The notes beneath the pieces were generated by a model. The model saw only the letters and a program-made list of their open reading frames with translations. It had not been told where the DNA came from and did no database searches. Of a stretch of 22,096 nt of DNA, positions 14,166 through 21,860 are shown piece after piece. The DNA is from Treponema sp. (lineage in GTDB: Bacteria > Spirochaetota > Spirochaetia > Treponematales > Breznakiellaceae). The translations under genes were made by a program, and so were the position numbers. The first letter of the stretch is position 1; each line of letters starts with the position of its first letter. The stretch is from assembly GCA_031274565.1 (NCBI GenBank), contig JAISPY010000287.1, positions 1 through 22,096 of the forward strand, given 5' to 3'.

Positions 14166-14444
14166 CTATTTAGCGGCCTTCTTGTCCGAACCCGCATGAC
14201 CCCGGAATATCCGGGTAGGCGCGAATTCACCCAGTTTATGACCGACCAGATTTTCCGTAATGTATACGGGAATCCAGGTTTTACCGTTATAAACGGAAAT
14301 GGTCCCTCCCACCATTTCAGGAATAATAGTGGAACAGCGGGAATAGGTCTTGATTAGCTTCCTGTCCCTGACCTTACTCATCTCCAGTACTTTTTTATAG
14401 AGACTCTTCTCTATGAAGGGCCCTTTCTTAATAGACCTTGACAC
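14166..14444 (-). CDS. rpsS: Small-subunit ribosomal protein uS19
   Basis: uS19 pairs with uS13 in the 30S head. The 92-residue product begins MSRSIKKGPFIEKSLYKKV and continues with TYSRCSTIIPEMVGGTISVY, the NGKTWIPVYITENLVGHKLG segment and EFAPTRIFRGHAGSDKKAAK, all diagnostic. The start is GTG at 14444, with AGGAG six bases upstream that overlaps the rplB stop codon. Length is normal. Confidence 0.99.
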   Translation of the reverse strand: MSRSIKKGPFIEKSLYKKVLEMSKVRDRKLIKTYSRCSTIIPEMVGGTISVYNGKTWIPVYITENLVGHKLGEFAPTRIFRGHAGSDKKAAK

Positions 14445-14453
14445 CCTGCGCTC

Positions 14454-15284
14454 CTATTTCTTTTTCCCGCGGCTCACAATAAACCGAGACGACGGCTTAT
14501 GCTTACTCCGGGTCTTATACCCTTTAGTCGGCTGTCCCCAGGGGCTTACCGGATGAATACCCTTGTTCTTTCCCTCGCCGCCCCCGTGGGGATGATCCAC
14601 CGGGTTCATGACCATACCCCGTACCGTGGGCCGTACCCCCAGCCACCGCTTCCTGCCGGCCTTGCCGAACTGGGTGTTCATGTGGTCTTCGTTTCCTACG
14701 GTCCCGATGGTGGCATAACATTTCTTGAATACCATCCGCATTTCCCCGGAGGGGAGCTTCAGGGTAACGTAATCCCCTTCTTTGGCGGCAATAAGCGCGC
14801 TCGTCCCCGCGGATCGAGCCATCTGCCCCCCCTTACCCAAGGTAAGCTCAATATTATGCACCGTAAATCCCAGGGGGATGTTTTCTAACGGCAGGGCATT
14901 ACCGATCTCAATCGGCGAACCAGGACCGCTGAGAATCCGGGCATTCCGCTCAAGCCCCTTGGGTGCGAGGATATACCGTTTCTCCCCATCAGCATAGACG
15001 ATCAACGCAATGTTGGAACTCCGATTCGGATCATATTCAATGGTCGCAACCTTACCAGGAACGCCGATCTTATCCCGCTTAAAATCTATGGTTCGGTAAC
15101 GCCGCTTATGGCCTCCCCCCTTATGCCAGACGCTGATACGGCCCTGGGTATCCCGCCCGGCCCGTTCCGCCCGGCCCGAGGTCAGTGACTTCTCTGGCTG
15201 AACATGCTTGGAAAGCTCGGAATAGTCCAAACTAATCCACTGCCGCATCCCCGCGGTTATCGGCTTATAGGTTTTTATTCCCAT
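14454..15284 (-). CDS. rplB: Large-subunit ribosomal protein uL2
   Basis: uL2 is required for peptidyl-transferase activity and subunit association. The 276-residue product begins MGIKTYKPITAGMRQWISLD, has the RNA-binding core TIDFKRDKIGVPGKVATIEY and AGTSALIAAKEGDYVTLKLP, and the C-terminal RGMVMNPVDHPHGGGEGK (conserved histidine in DHPHGGGEG), then GYKTRSKHKPSSRFIVSRG. It follows rplW by nine bases. Intact and normal. Confidence 0.99.
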   Translation of the reverse strand: MGIKTYKPITAGMRQWISLDYSELSKHVQPEKSLTSGRAERAGRDTQGRISVWHKGGGHKRRYRTIDFKRDKIGVPGKVATIEYDPNRSSNIALIVYADGEKRYILAPKGLERNARILSGPGSPIEIGNALPLENIPLGFTVHNIELTLGKGGQMARSAGTSALIAAKEGDYVTLKLPSGEMRMVFKKCYATIGTVGNEDHMNTQFGKAGRKRWLGVRPTVRGMVMNPVDHPHGGGEGKNKGIHPVSPWGQPTKGYKTRSKHKPSSRFIVSRGKKK

Positions 15285-15293
15285 GATCGTTCC

Positions 15294-15593
15294 TTATATA
15301 CCCTCAAAAAGGCTTATCTTCTCATCCTTCGGCAGCCGGACAATCGCCTTCTTCCAGGAGGAGGTATACCCCGACCGATACCGCTGCCGCTTGGGTTTAC
15401 CCCCCACCACCATCACCCAGCAGGAAATCGGATGGACCTTAAACAAGATTCGAACCGCTTCTTTTATCTGTAACTTCGTGGCAGCGGGATCCACCCGAAA
15501 CACATACTTTCCCTCTTCCCGCAGGATATTGGTTTTTTCCGAAAGCACCGGTTCAATTAGTACCTTTTCCGCAATAATCGTTCCCTGGATCAT
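15294..15593 (-). CDS. rplW: Large-subunit ribosomal protein uL23
   Basis: uL23 sits at the tunnel exit and docks trigger factor and SRP. The 99-residue product has VLIEPVLSEKTNILREEGKY, FRVDPAATKLQIKEAVRILF and GGKPKRQRYRSGYTSSWKKA, the standard family layout. The ATG overlaps the rplD stop by four bases (ATGA), so translation is coupled. It ends EKISLFEGI, nine bases before rplB. Confidence 0.98.
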   Translation of the reverse strand: MIQGTIIAEKVLIEPVLSEKTNILREEGKYVFRVDPAATKLQIKEAVRILFKVHPISCWVMVVGGKPKRQRYRSGYTSSWKKAIVRLPKDEKISLFEGI

Positions 15594-16255
15594 ATGTTCG
15601 CCTCTCCCTGTTCACTACCGGGCCTCAATGCCTCTGAACCATAAAAGGCATTCAAGTTTTGCGCCGCGGTCTCCAAAAGCAGCACCCGGCGGCCATAAAA
15701 AAGATCGTGGGCCCGCAGCCGATTATAGGAGAGGAAGCTGAGCCAGGGTATATTGGCCCCCGCCCGCTTTACCAGGGGATCATCGTCTTTGAGAATAATA
15801 ACCGTCCGCTCTCCCGGGCCAAAGTGGGCAAGCAAGCCTGCCAAGTCCTTGGTCTTTCCCGAAACTATCGAAAAATCTTCAACTATTTTCAGAGTGTCGC
15901 TTTGTACTTTCAAACTCAAAATACTTTTCAAGGCAAGCCGTTTTGCTTTCTTAGGAATCGTATAGGAAAAATCCCGGGGCTTAGGACCAAACACCGTACC
16001 GCCTCCGGCGATCACCGGTGACTTCTTATCCCCCCGCCGCGCCCGGCCTGTGCCCTTCTGTTTATAGGGCTTGGCGTTAGAGCCATGGATCTCTCCCCGA
16101 TCCTTCGTACTCGCCGTTCCCAACCGTTTATTGGCCAGTTCGTTATTGATCGCATACCAGATAGCCGCTTCATGTACCGGAAGACCGAATACCTCGTCAT
16201 CCAACTCCACGCTCCGCAGCTCTTTCCCTTCAATGGAATATACCGTCCGATTCAT
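15590..16255 (-). CDS. rplD: Large-subunit ribosomal protein uL4
   Basis: uL4 lines the peptide tunnel with uL22 and in E. coli is the autoregulator of the S10 operon. The 221-residue product has GLPVHEAAIWYAINNELANK, the tunnel loop GSNAKPYKQKGTGRARRGDK, then GGTVFGPKPRDFSYTIPKKA and the C-terminal domain with VLLLETAAQNLNAFYG. It ends with a short non-conserved tail (about residues 206-221). The ATG at 16255 follows rplC by 19 bases. Whether it controls this operon is unknown; the structured spacer ahead of rpsJ is a possible target. Confidence 0.98.
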   Translation of the reverse strand: MNRTVYSIEGKELRSVELDDEVFGLPVHEAAIWYAINNELANKRLGTASTKDRGEIHGSNAKPYKQKGTGRARRGDKKSPVIAGGGTVFGPKPRDFSYTIPKKAKRLALKSILSLKVQSDTLKIVEDFSIVSGKTKDLAGLLAHFGPGERTVIILKDDDPLVKRAGANIPWLSFLSYNRLRAHDLFYGRRVLLLETAAQNLNAFYGSEALRPGSEQGEANI

Positions 16256-16274
16256 TAATCCCCTCGCTTTCCCG

Positions 16275-16895
16275 CTACTTCTTCACCCCAGCCCTGAGCA
16301 CCACCAAGCCCTTATTGATCCCCGGAACCGCCCCCCGGATCATAACGAGCTGTTTCTCCGCATCAACCTTAACCACTTTAAGACTCAACACCGTTACCTG
16401 TTCCCGTCCCATACGGCCCGGGAGTTTCACGTTCTTGAAGGTCCGATGCGGATAGGTTGACTGCCCGGTAGAACCCGGTTCCCGGTGAAACTTAGAACCG
16501 TGGGTACGCCTACCGCCGCTGAATCCCCAGCGTTTCATAACCCCCTGAAAGCCCTTACCCTTGGAAACGCCGGTTACATCCACGTACCGACACCCCTCAA
16601 AAAGCTCTACCCCCAGGGAATCTCCCACAACCACATCCTTATCAAAATCACGAAATTCCTTAAGATGCTTTTTAGGGCTTATCGTTTCCGGGAACTGCCC
16701 CTTATAGGGCTTCGTTACCCGGCTTGGCTTTTCATCATCTACCCCAAGCACCACCGCTGCATAGCCGTGTTTTGCTTCGTTTTTCTGAGCAACCACCACA
16801 TTCGGATCGATACGCAATACCGTTACCGGAACAAGCCTTCCCACATCGTCAAAGACCTGGGTCATACCCACTTTCTTGGCCAAAAGCCCCAACAT
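16275..16895 (-). CDS. rplC: Large-subunit ribosomal protein uL3
   Basis: uL3 is an assembly initiator that reaches toward the peptidyl-transferase centre. The 206-residue product begins MLGLLAKKVGMTQVFDDVGR and has VTGVSKGKGFQGVMKRWGFS, GGRRTHGSKFHREPGSTGQS and LPGRMGREQVTVLSLKVVKV. The glutamine in GSTGQ is at the site methylated by PrmB in E. coli. The ATG at 16895 has GGGGAG six bases upstream. It is preceded by an unusually long 146-base spacer after rpsJ. Confidence 0.99.
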   Translation of the reverse strand: MLGLLAKKVGMTQVFDDVGRLVPVTVLRIDPNVVVAQKNEAKHGYAAVVLGVDDEKPSRVTKPYKGQFPETISPKKHLKEFRDFDKDVVVGDSLGVELFEGCRYVDVTGVSKGKGFQGVMKRWGFSGGRRTHGSKFHREPGSTGQSTYPHRTFKNVKLPGRMGREQVTVLSLKVVKVDAEKQLVMIRGAVPGINKGLVVLRAGVKK

Positions 16896-17041
16896 GCTTA
16901 ACTCCCCAACCGCTCATTTCGAGCAGGCACTACACGCTTACGACAGCACGGCTCCCTTCTCCCGAAGCTCCATACCTCCGCCCTTCAAAGACCCGCTGCC
17001 CACATAAAACCGCAACCCGCACACCAAAAATCCAACGGATT
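16896..17041 (-). other. rpsJ-rplC spacer, 146 bp, no gene seen
   Basis: Long for a junction inside the S10 operon. I see only a short stem, GCTC/GAGC with a GAAAT loop (about 16917-16929), and G-rich sequence on the minus strand. There is no T-run, no clear promoter and no reading frame with a good start. The last 20 bases supply the rplC ribosome-binding site. Confidence 0.4.
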
Positions 17042-17350
17042 TTACTGTTTTATCTCCACATCAACCCCTGCGGGAAGCTCCAGTTTCATTAAAGAATCCA
17101 TCACTTCGGGAGAAGGATTTATTATATCGATCAAACGCTTATGGGTCCGCATTTCAAACTGCTCACGGGACTTCTTATTCACATGAGGAGAACGGAGTAC
17201 CGTTATCTTATTGATACGCGTCGGCAACGGAATAGGGCCGGTCACCCGGGCCCCCGCATTCTGAACCGTTTGAACGATAGACTTCGCACTCTGATCAATG
17301 AGTTCCACATCAAACCCGCGCAATCGTACGCGAATTCGTTCCTTATCCAT
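17042..17350 (-). CDS. rpsJ: Small-subunit ribosomal protein uS10 (NusE)
   Basis: uS10 works both in the 30S head and, as NusE, with NusB in transcription antitermination. The 102-residue product has RVRLRGFDVELIDQSAKSIV, GARVTGPIPLPTRINKITVL, RSPHVNKKSREQFEMRTHKR and ends LPAGVDVEIKQ, a complete family match. The ATG at 17350 has GGAGG four bases upstream. It follows tuf after a 73-base structured spacer and opens the S10 segment. Confidence 0.99.
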   Translation of the reverse strand: MDKERIRVRLRGFDVELIDQSAKSIVQTVQNAGARVTGPIPLPTRINKITVLRSPHVNKKSREQFEMRTHKRLIDIINPSPEVMDSLMKLELPAGVDVEIKQ

Positions 17351-17364
17351 TATTCCTCCAGAAA

Positions 17365-17409
17365 GGGGGTATTTGATCCGTAGACCAGCGCCCCATCAAA
17401 TACCTTCCC
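17365..17409 (-). promoter_or_regulatory. Stem-loop between tuf and rpsJ, candidate S10 leader or attenuator
   Basis: In minus-strand RNA, GGUAUUUGAU (17404-17395) pairs perfectly with AUCAAAUACC (17377-17368) over 10 bp, and GGG (17409-17407) can pair with CCC (17367-17365) across an AA bulge. The loop is 17 bases. UUUC follows, then the rpsJ ribosome-binding site. The sequence TTTGATGGGG occurs twice in the minus strand (17418-17409 and 17400-17391), so the downstream AUCAAA can choose between two partners. CGCCC just after the tuf stop can also pair with GGGCG in the loop. These exclusive pairings look like an attenuator, but function is inferred. Confidence 0.6.
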
Positions 17410-17423
17410 CCCATCAAAGGGCG

Positions 17424-18614
<1,191 letters not shown>

Positions 18615-18690
18615 TACGCATCCTCCTACGTTTTTTAGGCGATTATGGTAGTACAACCTACAAAAGCACAACCATCTCTGATTATGCAGT

Positions 18691-18719
18691 ATAATAACCA
18701 ACTATTCAAAAGCATGCAA
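18691..18719 (-). promoter_or_regulatory. Candidate promoter for tuf and the S10 superoperon (proximal)
   Basis: On the minus strand, TTGCAT (18719-18714) and TATTAT (18696-18691) are separated by 17 bases. The -10 matches five of six consensus positions and the -35 three of six. The predicted start near 18684 leaves a leader of about 70 bases before tuf. The leader contains a possible GTAG/CTAC hairpin. Confidence 0.55.
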
Positions 18720-18911
18720 GACCCCCTCACGGGCTGCATACCATGAACGACATCATACAGCGTTATAGATTAATACATAAAGAGAAGTAATAAAACGAAC
18801 AGAACTATGCAGATCGCGCAACGGCATCCCATAGTATACTCTATCCCGCTCCACCTATCTCATCTCACAACGCCACTGAAACCCTGACGCTTTCCCACGC
18901 CCGGCTTCTAT

Positions 18912-18931
18912 GATGATCGGTTTGGATCATC
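18912..18931 (-). repeat. Inverted repeat in the tuf upstream region
   Basis: GATGATC and GATCATC, exact reverse complements, flank a six-base loop. In an RNA from the distal promoter this forms a 7-bp hairpin without a following T-run, so it is not a terminator. It could also be a protein-binding site. Confidence 0.5.
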
Positions 18932-18984
18932 GAGACTCCCGCACCTCGCCCTAGTCTTAAACAAGCCGCTTAGCACAGGACATC

Positions 18985-19002
18985 CGGCGCGGATCCGCGC
19001 CG
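18985..19002. repeat. 18-bp perfect palindrome at the candidate distal tuf promoter
   Basis: The 18 bases centred between 18993 and 18994 read CGGCGCGGATCCGCGCCG, identical on both strands. They begin two bases downstream of a TATAAT box on the minus strand, so they cover the expected transcript start. They could serve as an operator, as a GC-rich discriminator typical of growth-controlled promoters, or as a 5' RNA hairpin with a GATC loop. Which of these applies is inference. Confidence 0.7.
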
Positions 19003-19003
19003 A

Positions 19004-19032
19004 ATTATATTTCAAAAATCAGTATGTTCCAG
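19004..19032 (-). promoter_or_regulatory. Candidate promoter for tuf and the S10 superoperon (distal)
   Basis: A perfect TATAAT (19009-19004, minus strand) is followed by the GC-rich TCGGCGCGG, a discriminator of the type seen at stringently controlled promoters. The best -35, CTGGAA (19032-19027) at 17 bases, is weak (three of six). A transcript from here would have a leader of about 380 bases before tuf. Confidence 0.45.
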
Positions 19033-19084
19033 AGAACCTTCCCCGGAACTCCCTCATGCGCTCACCAAAACATCCCCGGTCAAA

Positions 19085-19555
19085 TCACCATCGATAATGG
19101 GCAAACGCCTTATTAGCCTCCGCCATCCTATGGGTATCTTCTTTCTTCTTGAAAGCCACCCCGGTATTATTATATGCATCCAGAAGCTCCGCTGCAAGCC
19201 GATCTTCCATAGCATGACCGGTTTTCGATCGAGCCGCATTGATAATCCAGCGCATCCCCAGGGCTTCACGCCGGGACTCCCGAATCTCCATAGGGACCTG
19301 ATAGGTTGCGCCCCCTACCCGCCGGGACTTCACTTCAATCACCGGCTTAACATTATCTATGGCTTTAAGAAAAACGTCAAGGGGTTCTTTCTCGGTTTTG
19401 GCCTTGAGTATATCCAGGGCCTCATGCACAATACGCAGTCCAATAGAACGCTTCCCTTCCCACATCATCCGATTTACGAATTTTGAAACCACTACACTAT
19501 TGTATTTTGGATCCGGCGCAATGCCCCGGTCTACGGTCTTCTTTTTACGTCCCAT
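19085..19555 (-). CDS. rpsG: Small-subunit ribosomal protein uS7
   Basis: uS7 initiates assembly of the 30S head and touches E-site tRNA. The 156-residue product has MGRKKKTVDRGIAPDPKYNS, VSKFVNRMMWEGKRSIGLRI, VKSRRVGGATYQVPMEIRES and the C-terminal NNTGVAFKKKEDTHRMAEAN with KAFAHYRW, a full family match. The ATG at 19555 follows rpsL by nine bases with an AAGGAG site. A 470-base gap follows rather than fusA. Confidence 0.99.
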   Translation of the reverse strand: MGRKKKTVDRGIAPDPKYNSVVVSKFVNRMMWEGKRSIGLRIVHEALDILKAKTEKEPLDVFLKAIDNVKPVIEVKSRRVGGATYQVPMEIRESRREALGMRWIINAARSKTGHAMEDRLAAELLDAYNNTGVAFKKKEDTHRMAEANKAFAHYRW

Positions 19556-19564
19556 GGGTACTCC

Positions 19565-19939
19565 TTATGCCTTAGGCCGCTTGGCTCCATACTTGGATCG
19601 GCCCCGCTTGCGGTCTCCCACCCCCAGGGTATCCTTGGCACCCCGAATGATGTGATAACGCACCCCCGGAAGGTCTTTAACCCGCCCCCCTCGAACCAAC
19701 ACCACCGAGTGTTCCTGCAGGTTATGGCCAATACCCGGAATATAGGCGGTTACCTCGGTCCCATGGGAAAGCCGCACCCGGGCAACCTTCCGCAACGCCG
19801 AATTCGGCTTCTTGGGGGTAACGGTCATAACACGGGTACAAACCCCCCGCTTCTGAGGGCAGGAGCGGAGCGCCGGAGACTTCGTTTTGGTGGTAATCTG
19901 CTGCCGTCCGAAACGAACCAACTGATTAATTGTAGGCAT
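19565..19939 (-). CDS. rpsL: Small-subunit ribosomal protein uS12
   Basis: uS12 is the decoding-centre protein. The 124-residue product begins MPTINQLVRFGRQQ and contains RGVCTRVMTVTPKKPNSALR, with K43 and K88 (in GGRVKDLPG) both present. These are the positions where streptomycin-resistance substitutions occur, so this allele looks wild type. D89 is at the site that is methylthiolated in E. coli. The ATG has AAAAGGGAG about ten bases upstream and its own promoter at 20022-20050. It opens the short rpsL-rpsG str segment. Confidence 0.99.
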   Translation of the reverse strand: MPTINQLVRFGRQQITTKTKSPALRSCPQKRGVCTRVMTVTPKKPNSALRKVARVRLSHGTEVTAYIPGIGHNLQEHSVVLVRGGRVKDLPGVRYHIIRGAKDTLGVGDRKRGRSKYGAKRPKA

Positions 19940-20021
19940 GAATCAAAAACTCCCTTTTATATGCATCATCATAGAGTGAGGCAATTTCCTCCATTACTCC
20001 ACTTTTTACCAAGAGAATCTA

Positions 20022-20050
20022 AACATACTGGAAAGAAAAAAAAAAGTCAA
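20022..20050 (-). promoter_or_regulatory. Sigma-70-type promoter of rpsL-rpsG
   Basis: On the minus strand, -35 TTGACT (20050-20045) and -10 TATGTT (20027-20022) are separated by exactly 17 bases, mostly a run of T. The predicted start near 20015 gives a leader of about 75 bases. The -35 box and spacer are the tail and T-run of the preceding terminator. Confidence 0.8.
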
Positions 20051-20090
20051 GTGAGGCAGTTCCAAAATTTGACATTTTGGAACTGCCTCA
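20036..20090 (-). terminator. Intrinsic terminator after the WecA-family gene
   Basis: A perfect 17-bp stem (arms 20090-20074 and 20068-20052 on the minus strand, starting TGAGGCAGTTCC) closes a five-base loop. The sequence CTTGAC follows and then ten T (20045-20036). The stem is unusually long. The T-run starts six bases after the stem, later than in an ideal terminator. It lies 47 bases beyond the transferase stop codon. Confidence 0.85.
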
Positions 20091-20137
20091 AGTAGGCACA
20101 GCATAAACCCATAGAAAAAGCGGTTTGCCTACAGGAC

Positions 20138-21208
20138 CTACGCACCCTCCGGGGTTTTCCTTCCTTCCGGTGCCCGGGACGTATGCGCTTTGATCCGGGA
20201 GGCCCGCTGGCTCGTATAGTGGATCACCGCGAAAAACACCGCCATTGCTCCAAAAGCCGCGGCCAGAAAGATAAACCCCCTGAAGCCTCCAAGCCAGAGC
20301 ACCGCCACCAATGAAACGCCGCAGAGCACCGTTTGAATGGTTAGTATCAATCCCAGAAGACCCTTCGTCGTATAGCCCATTTCCATCAATTTATGGTGCA
20401 GATGCCGCTTATCCGGCGTAAAAAATGACCGACCCTCCCGGGTCCGCCGCCATATCGCCGCAATCGTATCCACCAGGGGAATCGAACTCAGTACCGCCAC
20501 CAGGGGAAACAGGTTGTAGGTAAGCCCTGCCGAACTGGTGATCAGGGGCAAGGCCCCTATCATAAAGCCCAGAAACTGACTCCCCCCATCTCCCATGAAG
20601 ATCCGCGCCGGAGGCTTGTTATACACCAGAAAACCCAGGATACACCCTCCCAGGATAAATTCAAGGGCGCCATCAAGCCCGGCGTCCGCATCCCCGTTGA
20701 GGCTTAGCACCAGCCCCAGGGTCAACAGCACACTGAGGGACAAGATACCGCAGAGGGCGTCCACTCCGTCAATCAGGTTAAAGGCATTACTCATCCCAAT
20801 AAGCCAGCAGAAGGTAAGAATCGGCCCCAGGCCGCCCAGTTCCAGCGGACCCAGCCTGGTTAGATGCAGGCCGCACACCAGGGGAATAAGGCTCGCCACA
20901 CCTTGACCCAGCAGCTTGTATCGGGCGGGTAATTCATAGAGGTCATCGAGCAAGCCCAGGACAAACACCAGGAATCCTCCACCTAAGATGGGGAGATACA
21001 CGGCCAGACGGTTTCCCGGGGTTCTCCCTAGATAGAGGAGGGCCGCCGCGAGAAAAACCGTCACAAAGGCGCAGCTTCCCAGCCGTGGAATAGTCCCGGA
21101 ATGTACTTTCCGGCTGTTTACCCGGTCGTACCAGCCCTGTTTTTTACAGAGCTTAATAACCCATGGCATCAATACCGCAGTAATACCGCAGGATGCTAGT
21201 GCATACAC
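20138..21208 (-). CDS. Undecaprenyl-phosphate sugar-1-phosphate transferase, WecA/TagO-like (MraY family)
   Basis: This integral membrane enzyme would move a sugar-1-phosphate, probably GlcNAc-1-phosphate from UDP-GlcNAc, onto undecaprenyl phosphate to start a surface polysaccharide. The 356-residue product has around ten hydrophobic spans and all family motifs: KVHSGTIPRLG (34-44), the catalytic DD (88-89), NAFNLIDGVDALCG (141-154, with N144, D147 and D150), FMGDGGSQFLG (204-214) and HLHH (269-272). The last is the WecA/TagO type rather than MraY. The start is uncertain: GTG 21208 has its AAGGGGGAG 16 bases upstream, which is too far, and an ATT codon closer to that site is in frame. It follows the lipoprotein gene by 35 bases, and a strong terminator follows it. 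No other polysaccharide gene is in the window, so the polymer is unknown. Confidence 0.92.
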   Translation of the reverse strand: MYALASCGITAVLMPWVIKLCKKQGWYDRVNSRKVHSGTIPRLGSCAFVTVFLAAALLYLGRTPGNRLAVYLPILGGGFLVFVLGLLDDLYELPARYKLLGQGVASLIPLVCGLHLTRLGPLELGGLGPILTFCWLIGMSNAFNLIDGVDALCGILSLSVLLTLGLVLSLNGDADAGLDGALEFILGGCILGFLVYNKPPARIFMGDGGSQFLGFMIGALPLITSSAGLTYNLFPLVAVLSSIPLVDTIAAIWRRTREGRSFFTPDKRHLHHKLMEMGYTTKGLLGLILTIQTVLCGVSLVAVLWLGGFRGFIFLAAAFGAMAVFFAVIHYTSQRASRIKAHTSRAPEGRKTPEGA

Positions 21209-21243
21209 AACGCTGTGAATAATACTCCCCCTTACTTGTTACC

Positions 21244-21807
21244 TTACTGATTAACCACTTCAGGTTTTGTGTTGATTCGCTGTAATTGGCGATCCAGCAA
21301 CGAGAGGGCATCCATAGCCTTAAACTCCGCATACTGGGAGGCTTCCTCCGCAATGATCTTGGCCGCGAACTTGGCGGCATCTGCTTTACTATACGCCACG
21401 AGGACCCAGAAGGTTTTGTCCGGAGTTTTTTGCCGCCGCACCGGTACAGCGCCCTGCAGCGTCGTTTGGGTTAAGTGCCGTCCGACGGTTTCCGCGAATT
21501 CCAGACTCGCCGCAGTATGCTCCGTTCCCGCGGTTCGGGTATAGTCGGTAATCATGGCTTGGACATGGGCGTTCAACTGAAAGGCCAAAGATTGACGAGC
21601 CCGGGCCTCTGCGATGATCAATGCCTGATTAACAAAGGCATCCGTGGCGCTGCCGATGCCGAAGAGCATGTCTTCCTGTACCGGCGGATTACGCACAAAA
21701 TCCGGCAGATTGAGATCCGTCGCCTGATTTGGCCTCGGAGCGGAAGCGCAAGCTCCCATCAAGGACGTCAGGGTCAGGCTTAGCAATAACGGATAGTTTT
21801 TTTTCAT
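21244..21807 (-). CDS. LPP20-family lipoprotein
   Basis: A 187-residue secreted lipoprotein of unknown function. From ATG 21807 (AAGGAG six bases upstream; a GTG two codons earlier overlaps that site) it begins MKKNYPLLLSLTLTSLMGAC, a signal peptide with a relaxed, spirochaete-like lipobox and acylated C20. The mature part starts with a short linker, then LPDFVRNPPVQEDMLFGIGS, which is the PDWV-x-NPP-x-x-x-x-x-YGVGSA opening of the LPP20 family, and AEARARQSLAFQLNAHVQAM in a helical segment. The C-terminal part includes TFWVLVAYSKADAAKFA. It would be anchored in a membrane facing the periplasm or the surface. The gene stands 35 bases upstream of the transferase gene, probably in the same operon. 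A 17-G tract lies about 200 bases upstream. Confidence 0.88.
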   Translation of the reverse strand: MKKNYPLLLSLTLTSLMGACASAPRPNQATDLNLPDFVRNPPVQEDMLFGIGSATDAFVNQALIIAEARARQSLAFQLNAHVQAMITDYTRTAGTEHTAASLEFAETVGRHLTQTTLQGAVPVRRQKTPDKTFWVLVAYSKADAAKFAAKIIAEEASQYAEFKAMDALSLLDRQLQRINTKPEVVNQ

Positions 21808-21860
21808 ATACACTCCTTATAAATATATGTTCTTTTACCAGAACGTGCTTGATACCAAGG

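Larger units (their letters stand above)
18615..19084 (-). other. 470-bp rpsG-tuf intergenic region
   Basis: No protein or tRNA gene is supported here. The region contains, in transcription order, a consensus -10 box (19004-19009), an 18-bp palindrome (18985-19002), a 7-bp inverted repeat with a six-base loop (18912-18931), a purine-rich stretch, and a second promoter candidate (18691-18719) that gives tuf a leader of about 70 bases. In many bacteria fusA occupies this place; I see no trace of it in any frame. Confidence 0.6.

Noticed and set aside
18615..18701. N-terminal extension of EF-Tu by 29 codons
   Set aside because: The added residues have no EF-Tu homology and would run through the AGGAGG ribosome-binding site; ATG 18614 gives the normal family start MAKEKF.
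18720..19080. tRNA or small RNA gene in the rpsG-tuf gap
   Set aside because: I looked on both strands for a T-loop (GTTCGA-like) and acceptor pairing and found neither. A small RNA cannot be excluded without expression data.
20046..20073. Pseudoknot between the terminator loop (GUCAA in RNA) and its tail (UUGAC)
   Set aside because: The five bases are complementary, but the loop is at the far end of a 17-bp stem and only one base links the stem to the tail, so the fold is not sterically possible. The tail sequence is better explained as a -35 box.
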